Source: Chloroflexota bacterium
Lineage (GTDB): Bacteria > Chloroflexota > Dehalococcoidia > DSTF01 > RBG-16-68-14
Direction of reading: 5' to 3'
DNA: 32,592 nt
Assembly: GCA_022570885.1 (NCBI GenBank)
Contig: JACZYW010000007.1
Coordinates: 1 to 32,592, forward strand
The position numbers and the translations under genes were made by a program. Shown in pieces: positions 1 through 7,478 of the stretch; positions within the stretch are counted from its first letter, which is position 1, and every line of letters starts with the position of its first letter. The notes beneath the pieces were generated by a model, which saw nothing but the letters and a program-made list of their open reading frames with translations, made no database searches and had not been told where the DNA came from.

Positions 1-731
1 GAGTAGCCGTACTTGTGCAGGTCGGCCGATATGGAGGTGACGCCTGGGACGGCGAAGTCGAACGGCGGCACCGGGTGCCCTAGGCGTCGAAGGAAGGGGA
101 GGAGAAAGCCGCCCAGACAGGCGTCGACATGGCAGCAGATCTCCCGTTCCTGGGCCAGGGCCGCCAGCTCGGGTATCGGGTCGACGACGCCGTATGGATA
201 GCAGGGCGCCGACCCGACGATGAGTATCGTGTTATCGGTGATCGCCGCTCGAGCCGCGTCCACGTCGGCGCGCAAATCGTCGCGAACCGGGATGTGGACG
301 AGCTTCAGGCCGAGGTAGTGCGCCGCCTTATCGAACGCAGGGTGGGCCGTAACCGGCACGACCAGCTCTGGCGCAGTCACCTGCGGCCGTTCCTCGCGCG
401 CCCAGTCGCGAGCGGCCTTCACCGCCATGAGGATGCTCTCTGTCCCGCCCGAGGTCATGTTGCCGGCCGCTTCGCTGAAACCTAACAGATCGGCGGTGAT
501 AGCCACGACCTCCGCCTCGAACTTCTTGAGGCTGCGGAACGCTGTGGGGCCCAGGCCGTTGGTGTAGAGAAAGTCGGCGTAGGTATCGGCGAGCAGCTCG
601 GCCACGTCGTCGCCGGCGAAGTAGACCAGCGTCCAGATCTTCCCATGTCGCCAGTCGACATCCCCGGCGCTCTGCGCGCGCATCTCCTCTCGCAGCTCTT
701 CGCGTGGCGTGCCGGTGGTTGGAAGCTTCAT
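1..731 (-). CDS. PLP-dependent group II decarboxylase / sphingosine-1-phosphate lyase-like protein (partial, C-terminus outside window)
   Basis: Reads from ATG at 731 to the window edge, 243 complete codons without a stop. The translation follows the aspartate aminotransferase fold-type I decarboxylase pattern: TSGGTES near residues 93-99 (phosphate-binding turn), a HVDAC segment with the PLP-pyridine Asp at about 203, and SADLHKYGY at 235-243, where Lys240 would form the Schiff base. Together these suit the sphinganine-1-phosphate aldolase / glutamate decarboxylase superfamily, with the former arrangement the closer match. The substrate cannot be told because the C-terminal third is missing. 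A strong Shine-Dalgarno (GAAGGAGGG) stands just ahead of ATG 731. The gene is transcribed divergently from the SDR gene. Family call firm, substrate unknown. Confidence 0.85.
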   Translation of the reverse strand, partial: MKLPTTGTPREELREEMRAQSAGDVDWRHGKIWTLVYFAGDDVAELLADTYADFLYTNGLGPTAFRSLKKFEAEVVAITADLLGFSEAAGNMTSGGTESILMAVKAARDWAREERPQVTAPELVVPVTAHPAFDKAAHYLGLKLVHIPVRDDLRADVDAARAAITDNTILIVGSAPCYPYGVVDPIPELAALAQEREICCHVDACLGGFLLPFLRRLGHPVPPFDFAVPGVTSISADLHKYGY

Positions 732-780
732 AGCGCCCTCCTTCGAGGAAGTGAGACATCGCGTTGCTGGCTGGCGCTCA

Positions 781-789
781 ATCATATCA
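781..789 (-). promoter_or_regulatory. Extended -10 promoter of the PLP decarboxylase gene
   Basis: On the minus strand the sequence reads TGATATGAT, a TGn extended -10 with hexamer TATGAT. Transcription would start near 774 and give a leader of about 42 nt containing the Shine-Dalgarno. No good -35 was seen. Confidence 0.45.
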
Positions 790-819
790 TGTGGTGAAGG
801 ATGCTCGGGAAGCAGACGC

Positions 820-848
820 TTGACCGGCTTTGGGTGTCGCTGTAGACT
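820..848 (+). promoter_or_regulatory. Promoter of the SDR gene (TTGACC-N17-TAGACT)
   Basis: TTGACC at 820-825 and TAGACT at 843-848 are separated by exactly 17 bp. The start point would fall around 855, so a GTG at 858 would be nearly leaderless, while the preferred GTG at 915 would have a leader of about 60 nt. Confidence 0.5.
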
Positions 849-914
849 CACCTCGCCGTGGCCGCGTCGGCCTTGGCGCTGCCCCGGGTTTGGATTGGAA
901 AGGATGGGAACGTT

Positions 915-1643
915 GTGAGACTACGCGATAAGACGGCGCTGATCACCGGCGCGGGCTCGGGTATCGGCCGCGCCATCGCCCTCGAGTTCGCCCGCGAGGG
1001 GGCGAAGGTGCTGGTGGCGGAGCTGAACGAAGCGGCGGGCCAGGCCGTCGTCGACGAGATCGGCGCGGCGGGCGGCGAAGCGCGGTTGCAGCGCTGCGAC
1101 GTGGCGAAGGAGGCGGAGGTGCAGGCGGCGATCCAGGCAGCCGTCGATGCCTTTGGCCGGCTGGACATCATGGTGAACAACGCGGGCGTGGGCCGGAGCG
1201 ATTGGGATACGACGCTGGCGATCAACCTCTCCGGCGTCTACTACGGATGCAAGCACGCCGCCGAAACGATGGCCGCTCAGGGTGGCGGCTCTATCATTAA
1301 CCTCGCGTCGGTCCTGGGCTTGGTAGGCGTGGGCAGCAGCGAGGTCGATCCCTACGTGGCGGCCAAGCACGGAGTGGTGGGGCTTACCCGCAACTTCGCG
1401 ATCACATACGCCGCGCGGGGGGTGCGGGTGAACTGCCTCAACCCCGGCTTCATCGAGACGCCGATGACCAGGGAGATTTCGGAGAACGCCGCGATGCGGC
1501 CGCACATCGAGCGGCAGACGCCTATGGGTCGCTGGGGCAAGCCCGAGGAGGTGGCGAAGGCCGCCCTCTTCCTCGCCTCCGACGACTCGTCCTTCGTCAC
1601 CGGCGCGCCGCTCATCGTCGACGGCGGCTGGACCGCGCACTAG
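915..1643 (+). CDS. SDR family NAD(P)-dependent oxidoreductase
   Basis: A classical short-chain dehydrogenase/reductase of 242 residues. The Rossmann glycine motif TGAGSGIG is at residues 11-18, NNAG at 88-91, catalytic Tyr147 and Lys151 are in YVAAK, and the C-terminus has the usual VTGAPLIVDGGW. GTG at 915 was chosen because it puts the glycine motif at the usual distance from the N-terminus and a purine-rich GGAAAGGATGG lies upstream. An in-frame GTG at 858 would add 19 residues and would sit almost at the predicted transcript start, so it remains possible. The stretch between NNAG and the conserved Asn of helix 4 is about nine residues shorter than in FabG-type enzymes. The substrate cannot be inferred. 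Confidence 0.88.
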   Translation: MRLRDKTALITGAGSGIGRAIALEFAREGAKVLVAELNEAAGQAVVDEIGAAGGEARLQRCDVAKEAEVQAAIQAAVDAFGRLDIMVNNAGVGRSDWDTTLAINLSGVYYGCKHAAETMAAQGGGSIINLASVLGLVGVGSSEVDPYVAAKHGVVGLTRNFAITYAARGVRVNCLNPGFIETPMTREISENAAMRPHIERQTPMGRWGKPEEVAKAALFLASDDSSFVTGAPLIVDGGWTAH

Positions 1644-1728
1644 CCCTCAATAGCGATACAGGCAACCGGGGTTTTGCGGAACAGCTAACTGGTCGCGTTT
1701 TGAACCGAGGAAACGCGGAAAGTGAGTC

Positions 1729-1805
1729 TGGAGCCAGCGAAGGGAATCGAACCCTTGACCTGTCGATTACGAATCGACTGCTCTACCAGACTGAGCTACG
1801 CCGGC
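1729..1805 (-). tRNA. tRNA-Thr (anticodon CGU)
   Basis: The minus strand folds into a full cloverleaf. The 7-bp acceptor is GCCGGCG/CGCTGGC with one G-U pair, the D-arm is GCTC...GAGC, and the anticodon stem GTCGA/TCGAC encloses loop TTCGTAA with anticodon CGT (reads ACG, threonine). The T-arm is AAGGG-TTCGATT-CCCTT. The discriminator is U and the CCA end is encoded (1729-1731). An extended -10 (TGCTATACT, 1814-1822 minus) lies just upstream. Confidence 0.95.
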
Positions 1806-1813
1806 TTAGCCTC

Positions 1814-1822
1814 AGTATAGCA
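1814..1822 (-). promoter_or_regulatory. Extended -10 promoter of tRNA-Thr
   Basis: The minus strand reads TGCTATACT, a TGn extended -10, ending 8 nt before the mature tRNA 5' end, so the transcript would start within a base or two of the tRNA. The same nonamer precedes the regulator gene at 1970. Confidence 0.55.
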
Positions 1823-1880
1823 TCGGCTACAGTGGGTCTCTAGGCGCGACGGGTCGCCGTCCTTGCCATAGTTAGACGCC

Positions 1881-1973
1881 ATGCACGAAGTGCTACGAGT
1901 GCACGCGCCGGAGGAGCTACAGTGGGTCTCTAGGCGCGACGCGTCGCCGTCCTTGCTATACTGGGCGCCATGA
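1881..1973 (+). CDS. Putative 30-codon leader ORF overlapping the regulator start (ATGA)
   Basis: The ATG of duplication copy 1 opens a 30-codon frame, starting MHEVLRVHAPEELQW. It runs through the second copy of the upstream region and stops at TGA 1971-1973, which overlaps the regulator ATG 1970-1972 as ATGA. The first residues echo the regulator N-terminus, so this is a remnant of its duplicated 5' end. It has no visible Shine-Dalgarno and its own promoter copy is decayed, so translation is doubtful. If it is expressed, the overlap would couple it to the regulator. Confidence 0.25.
   Translation: MHEVLRVHAPEELQWVSRRDASPSLLYWAP
1954..1962 (+). promoter_or_regulatory. Extended -10 promoter giving a leaderless regulator mRNA
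   Basis: TGCTATACT at 1954-1962 is a near-consensus extended -10. Its hexamer ends 7 bp before ATG 1970, so the predicted first transcribed base is at or next to the A of the start codon. No Shine-Dalgarno is present, consistent with leaderless translation. No -35 was recognised. Confidence 0.6.
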
Positions 1974-2638
1974 GCGAAGTGCTACTTGTGGAGGCGACGG
2001 AGGAGCTGCAGCCGCTGGCCGAGGAGCTGGAGCGAGCCGGCTTCAGCGTTAGCGCCTGCCCCTGGGCCGAGGTGGCCGAGCGGGTCTCGAACGGCGGGCC
2101 TATCGATCTGCTCCTCGTCAACCTGATGGATCGGGCTACCGACGCAACGATCCGCGAGCTGCTGCGGGCGGACGTGGTTCCTCCCCGTACCGCCACCATC
2201 GCCATTTTGCACCATCGAGAGCTGGCCGACCTGGACCCGGCGCTGTCGCTGGACGACTTTCTGGTCTACCCTGCGCCGGCCGAGGAGCTCATGGCCCGCG
2301 TCCGACGGGCCATCTGGCGTCGGGCGGGCGCCGAGGGCTCCCACCTGCTGCGCCGCGGTGACCTAACGATCGACCAGGCGAACTACAAGGTGTTCGTCGG
2401 TGGCCGGCCCGTCCAGTTGACGTTCAAGGAGTACGAGCTGCTGCGCTTCCTGGCGCAGAACCACGATCGGGTCTGCACTCGCGAGACGCTGCTCAACCGG
2501 GTGTGGGGGTACGATTTTTACGGCGGCGGCCGCACCGTCGATGTGCACATCCGACGCTTGCGCAGCAAGATCGAGGACAGCTCGCACACCTTCATCGAGA
2601 CGGTGCGCAACGTCGGCTACCGCTTCCGCGCCGGCTAA
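1970..2638 (+). CDS. GlnR-like OmpR-family transcriptional regulator with non-canonical receiver
   Basis: 222 residues: an N-terminal CheY-like domain (about 1-118) and a C-terminal winged helix (about 125-220) with LTFKEYELLRFLAQ, VWGYDFYGG, RTVDVHIRRLRSK and ETVRNVGYRF. The receiver lacks the phospho-acceptor: the usual LLD is VNL with Asn51, the acidic pair is reduced to Glu8, and the conserved Lys is replaced by Tyr in FLVYPAP. It should therefore act without a kinase, and no kinase gene is adjacent. The winged helix and the linker resemble, from memory, actinobacterial GlnR, the orphan nitrogen regulator. Its position directly upstream of amt-glnK-glnA, and GlnR-type boxes at two nitrogen promoters, support this role. 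ATG 1970 is set by the leaderless promoter and the family start. GlnR orthology is inferred; the OmpR family is certain. Confidence 0.88.
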   Translation: MSEVLLVEATEELQPLAEELERAGFSVSACPWAEVAERVSNGGPIDLLLVNLMDRATDATIRELLRADVVPPRTATIAILHHRELADLDPALSLDDFLVYPAPAEELMARVRRAIWRRAGAEGSHLLRRGDLTIDQANYKVFVGGRPVQLTFKEYELLRFLAQNHDRVCTRETLLNRVWGYDFYGGGRTVDVHIRRLRSKIEDSSHTFIETVRNVGYRFRAG

Positions 2639-2666
2639 GGCTGCCGTCCTTCACCTTGTGAAGTTC

Positions 2667-2704
2667 GTAACACAAACGTAACCTCCCCGAAACCCAACAG
2701 AAAC
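2667..2704 (+). promoter_or_regulatory. GlnR-type operator upstream of amt (four 11-bp-phased half-sites)
   Basis: GTAAC at 2667, GTAAC at 2678, GAAAC at 2689 and GAAAC at 2700 are spaced exactly 11 bp apart, i.e. pentamer-n6 repeated four times on one helix face. This agrees with the actinobacterial GlnR consensus GTnAC-n6-GaAAC. The array ends 11 bp before the -10 and so occupies the -35 zone, as expected for an activator touching RNA polymerase. Confidence 0.75.
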
Positions 2705-2715
2705 GCCGCTCTGTC

Positions 2716-2721
2716 TAGAAT
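2716..2721 (+). promoter_or_regulatory. -10 element of the amt-glnK-glnA promoter
   Basis: TAGAAT stands 11 bp after the last operator half-site and has no recognisable -35, suggesting an activator-dependent promoter. The predicted start point is near 2728, giving a leader of about 45 nt with a GAAAGGGG Shine-Dalgarno. Confidence 0.55.
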
Positions 2722-2773
2722 GCGGGGAGCAGAATATCCATAGCTCCGCTTGCAGTGAAAGGGGTTGGTTGCA

Positions 2774-4090
2774 ATGATAGATTCCGGCGATACAGCGTGG
2801 ATGCTCATGTCCACGGCTCTGGTGATGCTGATGACACCAGGGCTGGCATTTTTCTATGGTGGGTTGGTCCGTAGCAAGAACGTCCTGAGCACGATGATGC
2901 ACAGCTTCATCGTCATCGGGATCATCGGCGTGTTATGGGTCGTCGTCGGCTATACGCTGGCCTTCGGGCCGGACGCGGGCGGAGGGCTTATCGGCAATTT
3001 TGACTACTTTGGCCTGAAGGATGTCGGCCAGGAACCGGGGCCGTATGCCCCTACGATTCCACACCTGGTGTTCATGGTGTTTCAGATGACGTTCGCCATC
3101 ATCACGCCGGCGCTCATCACGGGCGCCTTCGCGGAGCGGGCGAAGTTTGGCCCGTTCCTGCTCTTTATGGCGGTCTGGTCGCTCGTCGTCTATGCGCCTA
3201 TCGCCCACTGGGTCTGGGGAGACAGCGGCTGGCTGCTCGAATACGGCGCGCTCGACTTCGCCGGTGGAACGGTCGTGCACATCAACGCGGGCGCTGCGGC
3301 GCTTGTGGCGGCGCTGCTCTACGGAAAGCGCCGAGGCTATGGCAAAGACCCGATGGAGCCGCACAACATCCCGTTCGTGCTCTTGGGCGCGGCGTTGCTC
3401 TGGTTCGGCTGGTTTGGCTTTAACGCAGGCAGTGCGCTCGGTGCGAACGGCGTCGCTGCGAACGCCTTCGTCGTCACCTTCGTCGCGGCGTCGACGGCAA
3501 TGGTGACCTGGGTGCTCTTGAGCTGGCAGCTCAACGGCAAGCCCAGCGCAGTTGGGGCGGCAGCAGGCGCTGTTGCTGGCCTGGTGGCGATTACACCGGC
3601 CGCAGGATTCGTCGATACGATGCCGGCGATCGCGATTGGTGTCGGCGCCGGAGCGTTCTGCTACGGCGCGGTCCAGTTGCGGATCAAGCTGAAACTGGAC
3701 GATTCGCTCGATGTCGTCGGCGTGCACGGCGTGGGCGGCGCCTGGGGCGCGTTCGCGACGGGCATCTTTGCCGTCGCCACGGTTGGAGGCGGCGCTGGCC
3801 TCATTGACGGGGAAGCGAGCCAGATGGGCCGACAGCTCGTCGGCATTGGCGCTACTATGGGCTACTCCTTCGTGATGACATTTATTATCCTCAAGGTGAT
3901 CGATAAGCTCTTCGGGCTGCGCGTTTCCGATGACGAGGAGGAGATCGGCGTCGACGCCGCGCAGCATGGCGAGCGTGGCTACGTGTTTGAGATTGGTGGT
4001 ACCGGGTTCGTTGGTATCCCAGAGGCGGCAGCCGAGCCTGCTGCGAGTGAGGCTCCCGCGCCGGCAGGCTCCGGCGGCGGCGGCCTGTAA
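2774..4090 (+). CDS. amt: Ammonium transporter (Amt family)
   Basis: 438-residue polytopic membrane protein that brings ammonium into the cell. It opens with the Amt signature (DTAWMLMSTALVMLMTPG, AFFYGGLVR) and carries the twin pore histidines at His169 (VVHINAG) and His318 (GVHGVGG), the same spacing as in E. coli AmtB. GWFGFNAGS and the cytoplasmic LRVSDDEEEIGVDAAQHGERGY tail used for GlnK docking are also present. About 35 extra residues rich in Ala, Pro and Gly follow that tail, which is unusual. No cleavable signal peptide is apparent. ATG 2774 is preferred over the in-frame TTG at 2765 because GAAAGGGG sits 9 nt before the ATG and immediately adjacent to the TTG. First gene of a three-gene operon under the GTAAC operator. 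Confidence 0.96.
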   Translation: MIDSGDTAWMLMSTALVMLMTPGLAFFYGGLVRSKNVLSTMMHSFIVIGIIGVLWVVVGYTLAFGPDAGGGLIGNFDYFGLKDVGQEPGPYAPTIPHLVFMVFQMTFAIITPALITGAFAERAKFGPFLLFMAVWSLVVYAPIAHWVWGDSGWLLEYGALDFAGGTVVHINAGAAALVAALLYGKRRGYGKDPMEPHNIPFVLLGAALLWFGWFGFNAGSALGANGVAANAFVVTFVAASTAMVTWVLLSWQLNGKPSAVGAAAGAVAGLVAITPAAGFVDTMPAIAIGVGAGAFCYGAVQLRIKLKLDDSLDVVGVHGVGGAWGAFATGIFAVATVGGGAGLIDGEASQMGRQLVGIGATMGYSFVMTFIILKVIDKLFGLRVSDDEEEIGVDAAQHGERGYVFEIGGTGFVGIPEAAAEPAASEAPAPAGSGGGGL

Positions 4091-4444
<354 letters not shown>

Positions 4445-4486
4445 CGGTCAGGCGCCCCGCAAAGAAGGAGGAGGAGGAAGCACTTA

Positions 4487-5926
4487 GTGACACCTGAAGA
4501 CATTGCGGAAGTTACGAAGCTCATCAAAGAGAAGAACATCTTGATCGCTGACCTAAAGTTCAACGATCTGCCCGGCCTCTGGCAGCACTTTTCGATGCCT
4601 ATCTCAGAGCTGACTGAGATGGACGATCTGACCACGAGCATCTGGGTGGATGGCGTCGGCTTCGACGGGTCCAGCATTCGCGGGTTTCAGAAGATCCAGG
4701 AGAGCGATATGATCCTCATCCCGGATCCCAAGTCCGCTCGCCTGGACCCGATCCTGAAAGTGCCCACGCTGAGCGTTATCTGCGACATCTACGATCCGCT
4801 CACCCGTAAGCCCTACAGCAGGGACCCACGCTATATCGCCAAGAAAGCGGAGGAGTACCTCAAGTCCACCGGCATCGCCGATACCAGCTACTGGGGGCCG
4901 GAGGGAGAGTTCTTCATCTTTGACGATGTCCGCTTCGACCAGACTGAGAACTCAGGCTACTATCTCATCGACTCGGTCGAAGGCGAGTGGAACAGCGGCC
5001 GGCAAGAGAACCCCAACTTGGGCTACAAGCCTCGCTTCAAGGAAGGCTACTTTCCCACGCCACCGCATGACTCATTCCATGACCTCCGGACCGAGATGAT
5101 CCTGACGATGGCCGAGGTTGGCATTAAGGTGGAAGTTCACCACCACGAGGTCGCTACTGCCGGCCAGGCCGAGATCGATGTGAAGTTCGATTCACTCTTG
5201 AGCATGGCCGACACGATGATGTGGTATCGCTATATCATCAAGAACGTCGCCCGCAGGAACAACAAGGTCGTAACGTTCATGCCCAAGCCGCTCTTCGGCG
5301 ATAACGGCTCCGGCATGCACACTCACCAGAGTCTGTGGAAGGGCGATACGAACACGTTCTTCGATGAGAAGGGCTACGCGCTCCTTAGCGAAACGGCGAA
5401 GCACTACGCCGGCGGGCTCCTGAAGCACGCTCCGGCTCTGATGGCGTTCTGCGCGCCCACCACCAACTCCTACAAGCGGCTGGTGCCTGGCTTCGAGGCG
5501 CCCGTGAATCTGGTCTACTCCGCCCGCAACCGGAGCGCCGCGGTACGCATTCCGATGTATACGGATAACCCCAAGAGCAAGCGGCTGGAGTTTCGCCCGC
5601 CGGATAACGCCTGCAACCCATACCTGGCCTTCCCCGCCATGCTCATGGCGGGCCTGGATGGCATCCAGAACGGCATCGATCCAGGAGAGCCGCTGGAGAA
5701 GAACACCTACGAGCTCACTCCAGAGGAGCAGGCGAACATGCGCACCGTCCCTGGCTCTCTGGAGGAGGCGCTCGATGCCCTGGAGGAGGACCACGAGTTC
5801 CTGCTAAAGGGCGATGTCTTCACACAGGACGTGCTGGACGTCTGGATCGAATTCAAGCGGGAGCAGATCGCCGCCGTTCAGCTTCGGCCTCACCCGTATG
5901 AGTTCCACCTGTATTTCGACGTCTAG
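4487..5926 (+). CDS. glnA: Glutamine synthetase type I, beta-like (adenylylation-site Tyr present)
   Basis: 479 residues; makes glutamine from glutamate, ammonia and ATP. Seen are the latch-loop segment [12 protein letters not shown], the active-site block [27 protein letters not shown], the ATP-binding [12 protein letters not shown] and the Glu flap region [23 protein letters not shown] around Tyr408 corresponds to the E. coli adenylylation site, a feature of the GSI-beta subtype. A start codon GTG at 4487 follows a long purine tract AAGGAGGAGGAGG at 4464-4476. Third gene of the amt operon, followed by a hairpin terminator. No adenylyltransferase gene is in the window. Confidence 0.96.
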   Translation: MTPEDIAEVTKLIKEKNILIADLKFNDLPGLWQHFSMPISELTEMDDLTTSIWVDGVGFDGSSIRGFQKIQESDMILIPDPKSARLDPILKVPTLSVICDIYDPLTRKPYSRDPRYIAKKAEEYLKSTGIADTSYWGPEGEFFIFDDVRFDQTENSGYYLIDSVEGEWNSGRQENPNLGYKPRFKEGYFPTPPHDSFHDLRTEMILTMAEVGIKVEVHHHEVATAGQAEIDVKFDSLLSMADTMMWYRYIIKNVARRNNKVVTFMPKPLFGDNGSGMHTHQSLWKGDTNTFFDEKGYALLSETAKHYAGGLLKHAPALMAFCAPTTNSYKRLVPGFEAPVNLVYSARNRSAAVRIPMYTDNPKSKRLEFRPPDNACNPYLAFPAMLMAGLDGIQNGIDPGEPLEKNTYELTPEEQANMRTVPGSLEEALDALEEDHEFLLKGDVFTQDVLDVWIEFKREQIAAVQLRPHPYEFHLYFDV

Positions 5927-5949
5927 CCGCTGACAGGTTGCAGCAAGCC

Positions 5950-5975
5950 GCGGGGCCGCCACATGGCGGCCCCGC
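5950..5975 (+). terminator. Hairpin terminator after glnA
   Basis: A perfect 11-bp stem GCGGGGCCGCC/GGCGGCCCCGC with loop ACAT begins 24 nt after the glnA stop. It is followed by TCTCGCCT rather than a clear T-run, so intrinsic termination may be inefficient. Confidence 0.6.
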
Positions 5976-5988
5976 TCTCGCCTCGGAT

Positions 5989-6026
5989 GTAACCCGTTCG
6001 TAACCTGCGCGGTAACTCTACGTAAC
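5989..6026 (+). promoter_or_regulatory. GlnR-type operator upstream of the second glnA (four GTAAC half-sites)
   Basis: GTAAC occurs at 5989, 6000, 6012 and 6022, with spacings 11, 12 and 10 bp, ending 10 bp before the -10. Copy number and placement match the amt operator at 2667-2704, so both promoters are likely controlled by the same OmpR-type protein. Confidence 0.72.
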
Positions 6027-6036
6027 GTGTCGCGCC

Positions 6037-6042
6037 TATAAT
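6037..6042 (+). promoter_or_regulatory. -10 element of the second glnA promoter
   Basis: Perfect TATAAT at 6037-6042 with GTAAC half-sites in place of a -35. The predicted start is near 6049 and the leader of about 32 nt contains a GGAAAGGAGG Shine-Dalgarno. Confidence 0.65.
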
Positions 6043-6080
6043 GAAGCTACCTACCGCACATCGCCGGAAAGGAGGCAATC

Positions 6081-7406
6081 ATGGACGACCCGCGCGAATT
6101 CGTACTGCAGACCTGCAAGGATCAGGACATCAAGTTCATCCGCTTCTGGTTCACCGACATCCTCGGCTCTCTCAAGAGCTTCGCCATCACCGTCGAGGAG
6201 CTGGAGCAAGCGATGCAGGAAGGGATGGGCTTCGACGGCTCCTCGATCGAGGGGTTCGCCCGCATCGATGAGTCGGACATGGTGGCGATGCCCGACGCGA
6301 CGACGTTCCAGATCCTGCCCTGGCGTCCGCGCGAGCGAGGCGTGGCGCGCATGTTTTGCGACATCCTGATGCCCGATGGCTCACCGTTCGAGGGAGACCC
6401 CCGCTACGTGCTGAAGCGCAACCTGAAGCGCGCGGCGGACCTGGGCTTCACCTTCTACGTCGGGCCGGAGCTCGAGTTCTTCTACTTCAAAAACTCCCAA
6501 GGCACCGAGCTCCTGGACGCCGGCGGCTACTTCGACCTGACCCCGCTGGACGCGGCCAGCGACCTGCGTCGCCAGACGGTGCTCACGCTGGAGGAGATGG
6601 GCATCGGCGTCGAGTATAGCCATCACGAGGTGGCCCCCAGCCAGCACGAGATCGATCTGCGCTACACCGACGCCCTCACCATGGCCGATAGCGCCATGAC
6701 CTATCGACTGGTGGTGAAGGAGGTGGCCATGGCCAACGATGTCTACGCCACCTTCATGCCGAAGCCAATCGCCAGCGAGAACGGCTCTGGCATGCACGTG
6801 CACCAGTCGCTCTTCAAGGGCGAACGCAACGCCTTCTTCGACGCGGAGGATCCCTACCACCTCTCGTCCCTCGCCAAGGCGTACATCGCCGGACTGATGC
6901 GCCATGCCGCGGAGATTACGCTGATTACCAACCAGTGGGTCAACTCCTACAAACGGTTGGTACCGGGATACGAGGCGCCGGTCTACATCACCTGGGCGCG
7001 GCGCAACCGGTCGGACATGATCCGCATACCGGAGTACAAGCCGGGCAAGGAGGTAGCGACGCGCATCGAATATCGCGTGGCCGATCCCGCGTGCAACCCC
7101 TACCTCGCCTTCGCCGCCATGCTCGCCGCCGGGTTGGCAGGCATCGAGGGTGAGTACCCGCTGCCGGAGCCGACGGAGGAGAACGTGTTCGAGATGAGCG
7201 AAGAGGACCGTCGGGAGCGGGGCATCGAAGTGGTGCCCGGCACCCTCCACGAGGCGATCCAGGCCGCTGAGGAGAGCGAGCTGTTGCGTACCTGCCTGGG
7301 CGACCACGTCTTCGAGAGCTTGATCAAGAACAAGAAGATCGAATGGAACGACTATCGCATGCACGTGACCGACTTCGAGCTCGACCGGTACCTGAGCGTG
7401 CTGTAA
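6081..7406 (+). CDS. glnA: Glutamine synthetase type I, alpha-like (no adenylylation Tyr)
   Basis: 441 residues, the length of the GSI-alpha enzymes of Bacillus and Thermotoga. Conserved blocks are MGFDGSSIEGFARIDESDM, VGPELEFF, VEYSHHEVAPSQHEID, NGSGMHVHQSLF and [16 protein letters not shown]. The Arg after GFA lines up with Arg62 of the B. subtilis enzyme, used in glutamine feedback inhibition. Where the upstream enzyme has [10 protein letters not shown], this one has ENVFEMSEED, so it cannot be adenylylated there. ATG 6081 has an AAGGAGG 5 nt upstream. It has its own promoter with four GTAAC half-sites and is therefore a separate transcript in the same regulon. The two synthetases differ in predicted control: covalent or PII-type versus feedback. 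Confidence 0.96.
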   Translation: MDDPREFVLQTCKDQDIKFIRFWFTDILGSLKSFAITVEELEQAMQEGMGFDGSSIEGFARIDESDMVAMPDATTFQILPWRPRERGVARMFCDILMPDGSPFEGDPRYVLKRNLKRAADLGFTFYVGPELEFFYFKNSQGTELLDAGGYFDLTPLDAASDLRRQTVLTLEEMGIGVEYSHHEVAPSQHEIDLRYTDALTMADSAMTYRLVVKEVAMANDVYATFMPKPIASENGSGMHVHQSLFKGERNAFFDAEDPYHLSSLAKAYIAGLMRHAAEITLITNQWVNSYKRLVPGYEAPVYITWARRNRSDMIRIPEYKPGKEVATRIEYRVADPACNPYLAFAAMLAAGLAGIEGEYPLPEPTEENVFEMSEEDRRERGIEVVPGTLHEAIQAAEESELLRTCLGDHVFESLIKNKKIEWNDYRMHVTDFELDRYLSVL

Positions 7407-7428
7407 CTCGGCGTTGTTCTGCTCGCCA

Positions 7429-7458
7429 CAGGGGGCGGCCCATGCGGGCCGCCCCCTG
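7429..7458 (+). terminator. Terminator between convergent second glnA and nuoN
   Basis: A perfect 13-bp stem CAGGGGGCGGCCC/GGGCCGCCCCCTG with loop ATGC lies 22 nt after the glnA stop and 20 nt beyond the nuoN stop. It probably serves both convergent transcripts. The tail is TTCT on the plus strand and not T-rich on the minus strand. Confidence 0.72.
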
Positions 7459-7478
7459 TTCTAGATCGACGTTCTGGC

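Larger units (their letters stand above)
1827..2006 (+). repeat. Degenerate tandem duplication (about 90 bp x 2) of the regulator promoter and first codons
   Basis: The segment beginning CTACAGTGGGTCTCTAGGC at 1827 recurs at 1917. The upstream half is offset by 90 bp and the ATG-proximal half by 89 bp, so the copies differ by one indel plus substitutions. Each copy includes a -10-like region, an ATG (1881 and 1970) and the coding start GAAGTGCTAC. In copy 1 the -10 is degraded (CATAGT where copy 2 has TATACT). The first copy looks like a fossil of the promoter and 5' end of the downstream gene. Confidence 0.85.

Noticed and set aside
858-914. Upstream GTG start for the SDR gene
   Set aside because: It adds an atypical 19-residue N-terminus; GTG 915 fits the family length and has a purine-rich site. 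Not fully excluded, because the promoter would make 858 nearly leaderless.
6041-6271. 76-codon frame starting at the ATG inside TATAATG upstream of the second glnA
   Set aside because: It begins within the -10 element, before the predicted transcript start, and overlaps glnA out of frame.
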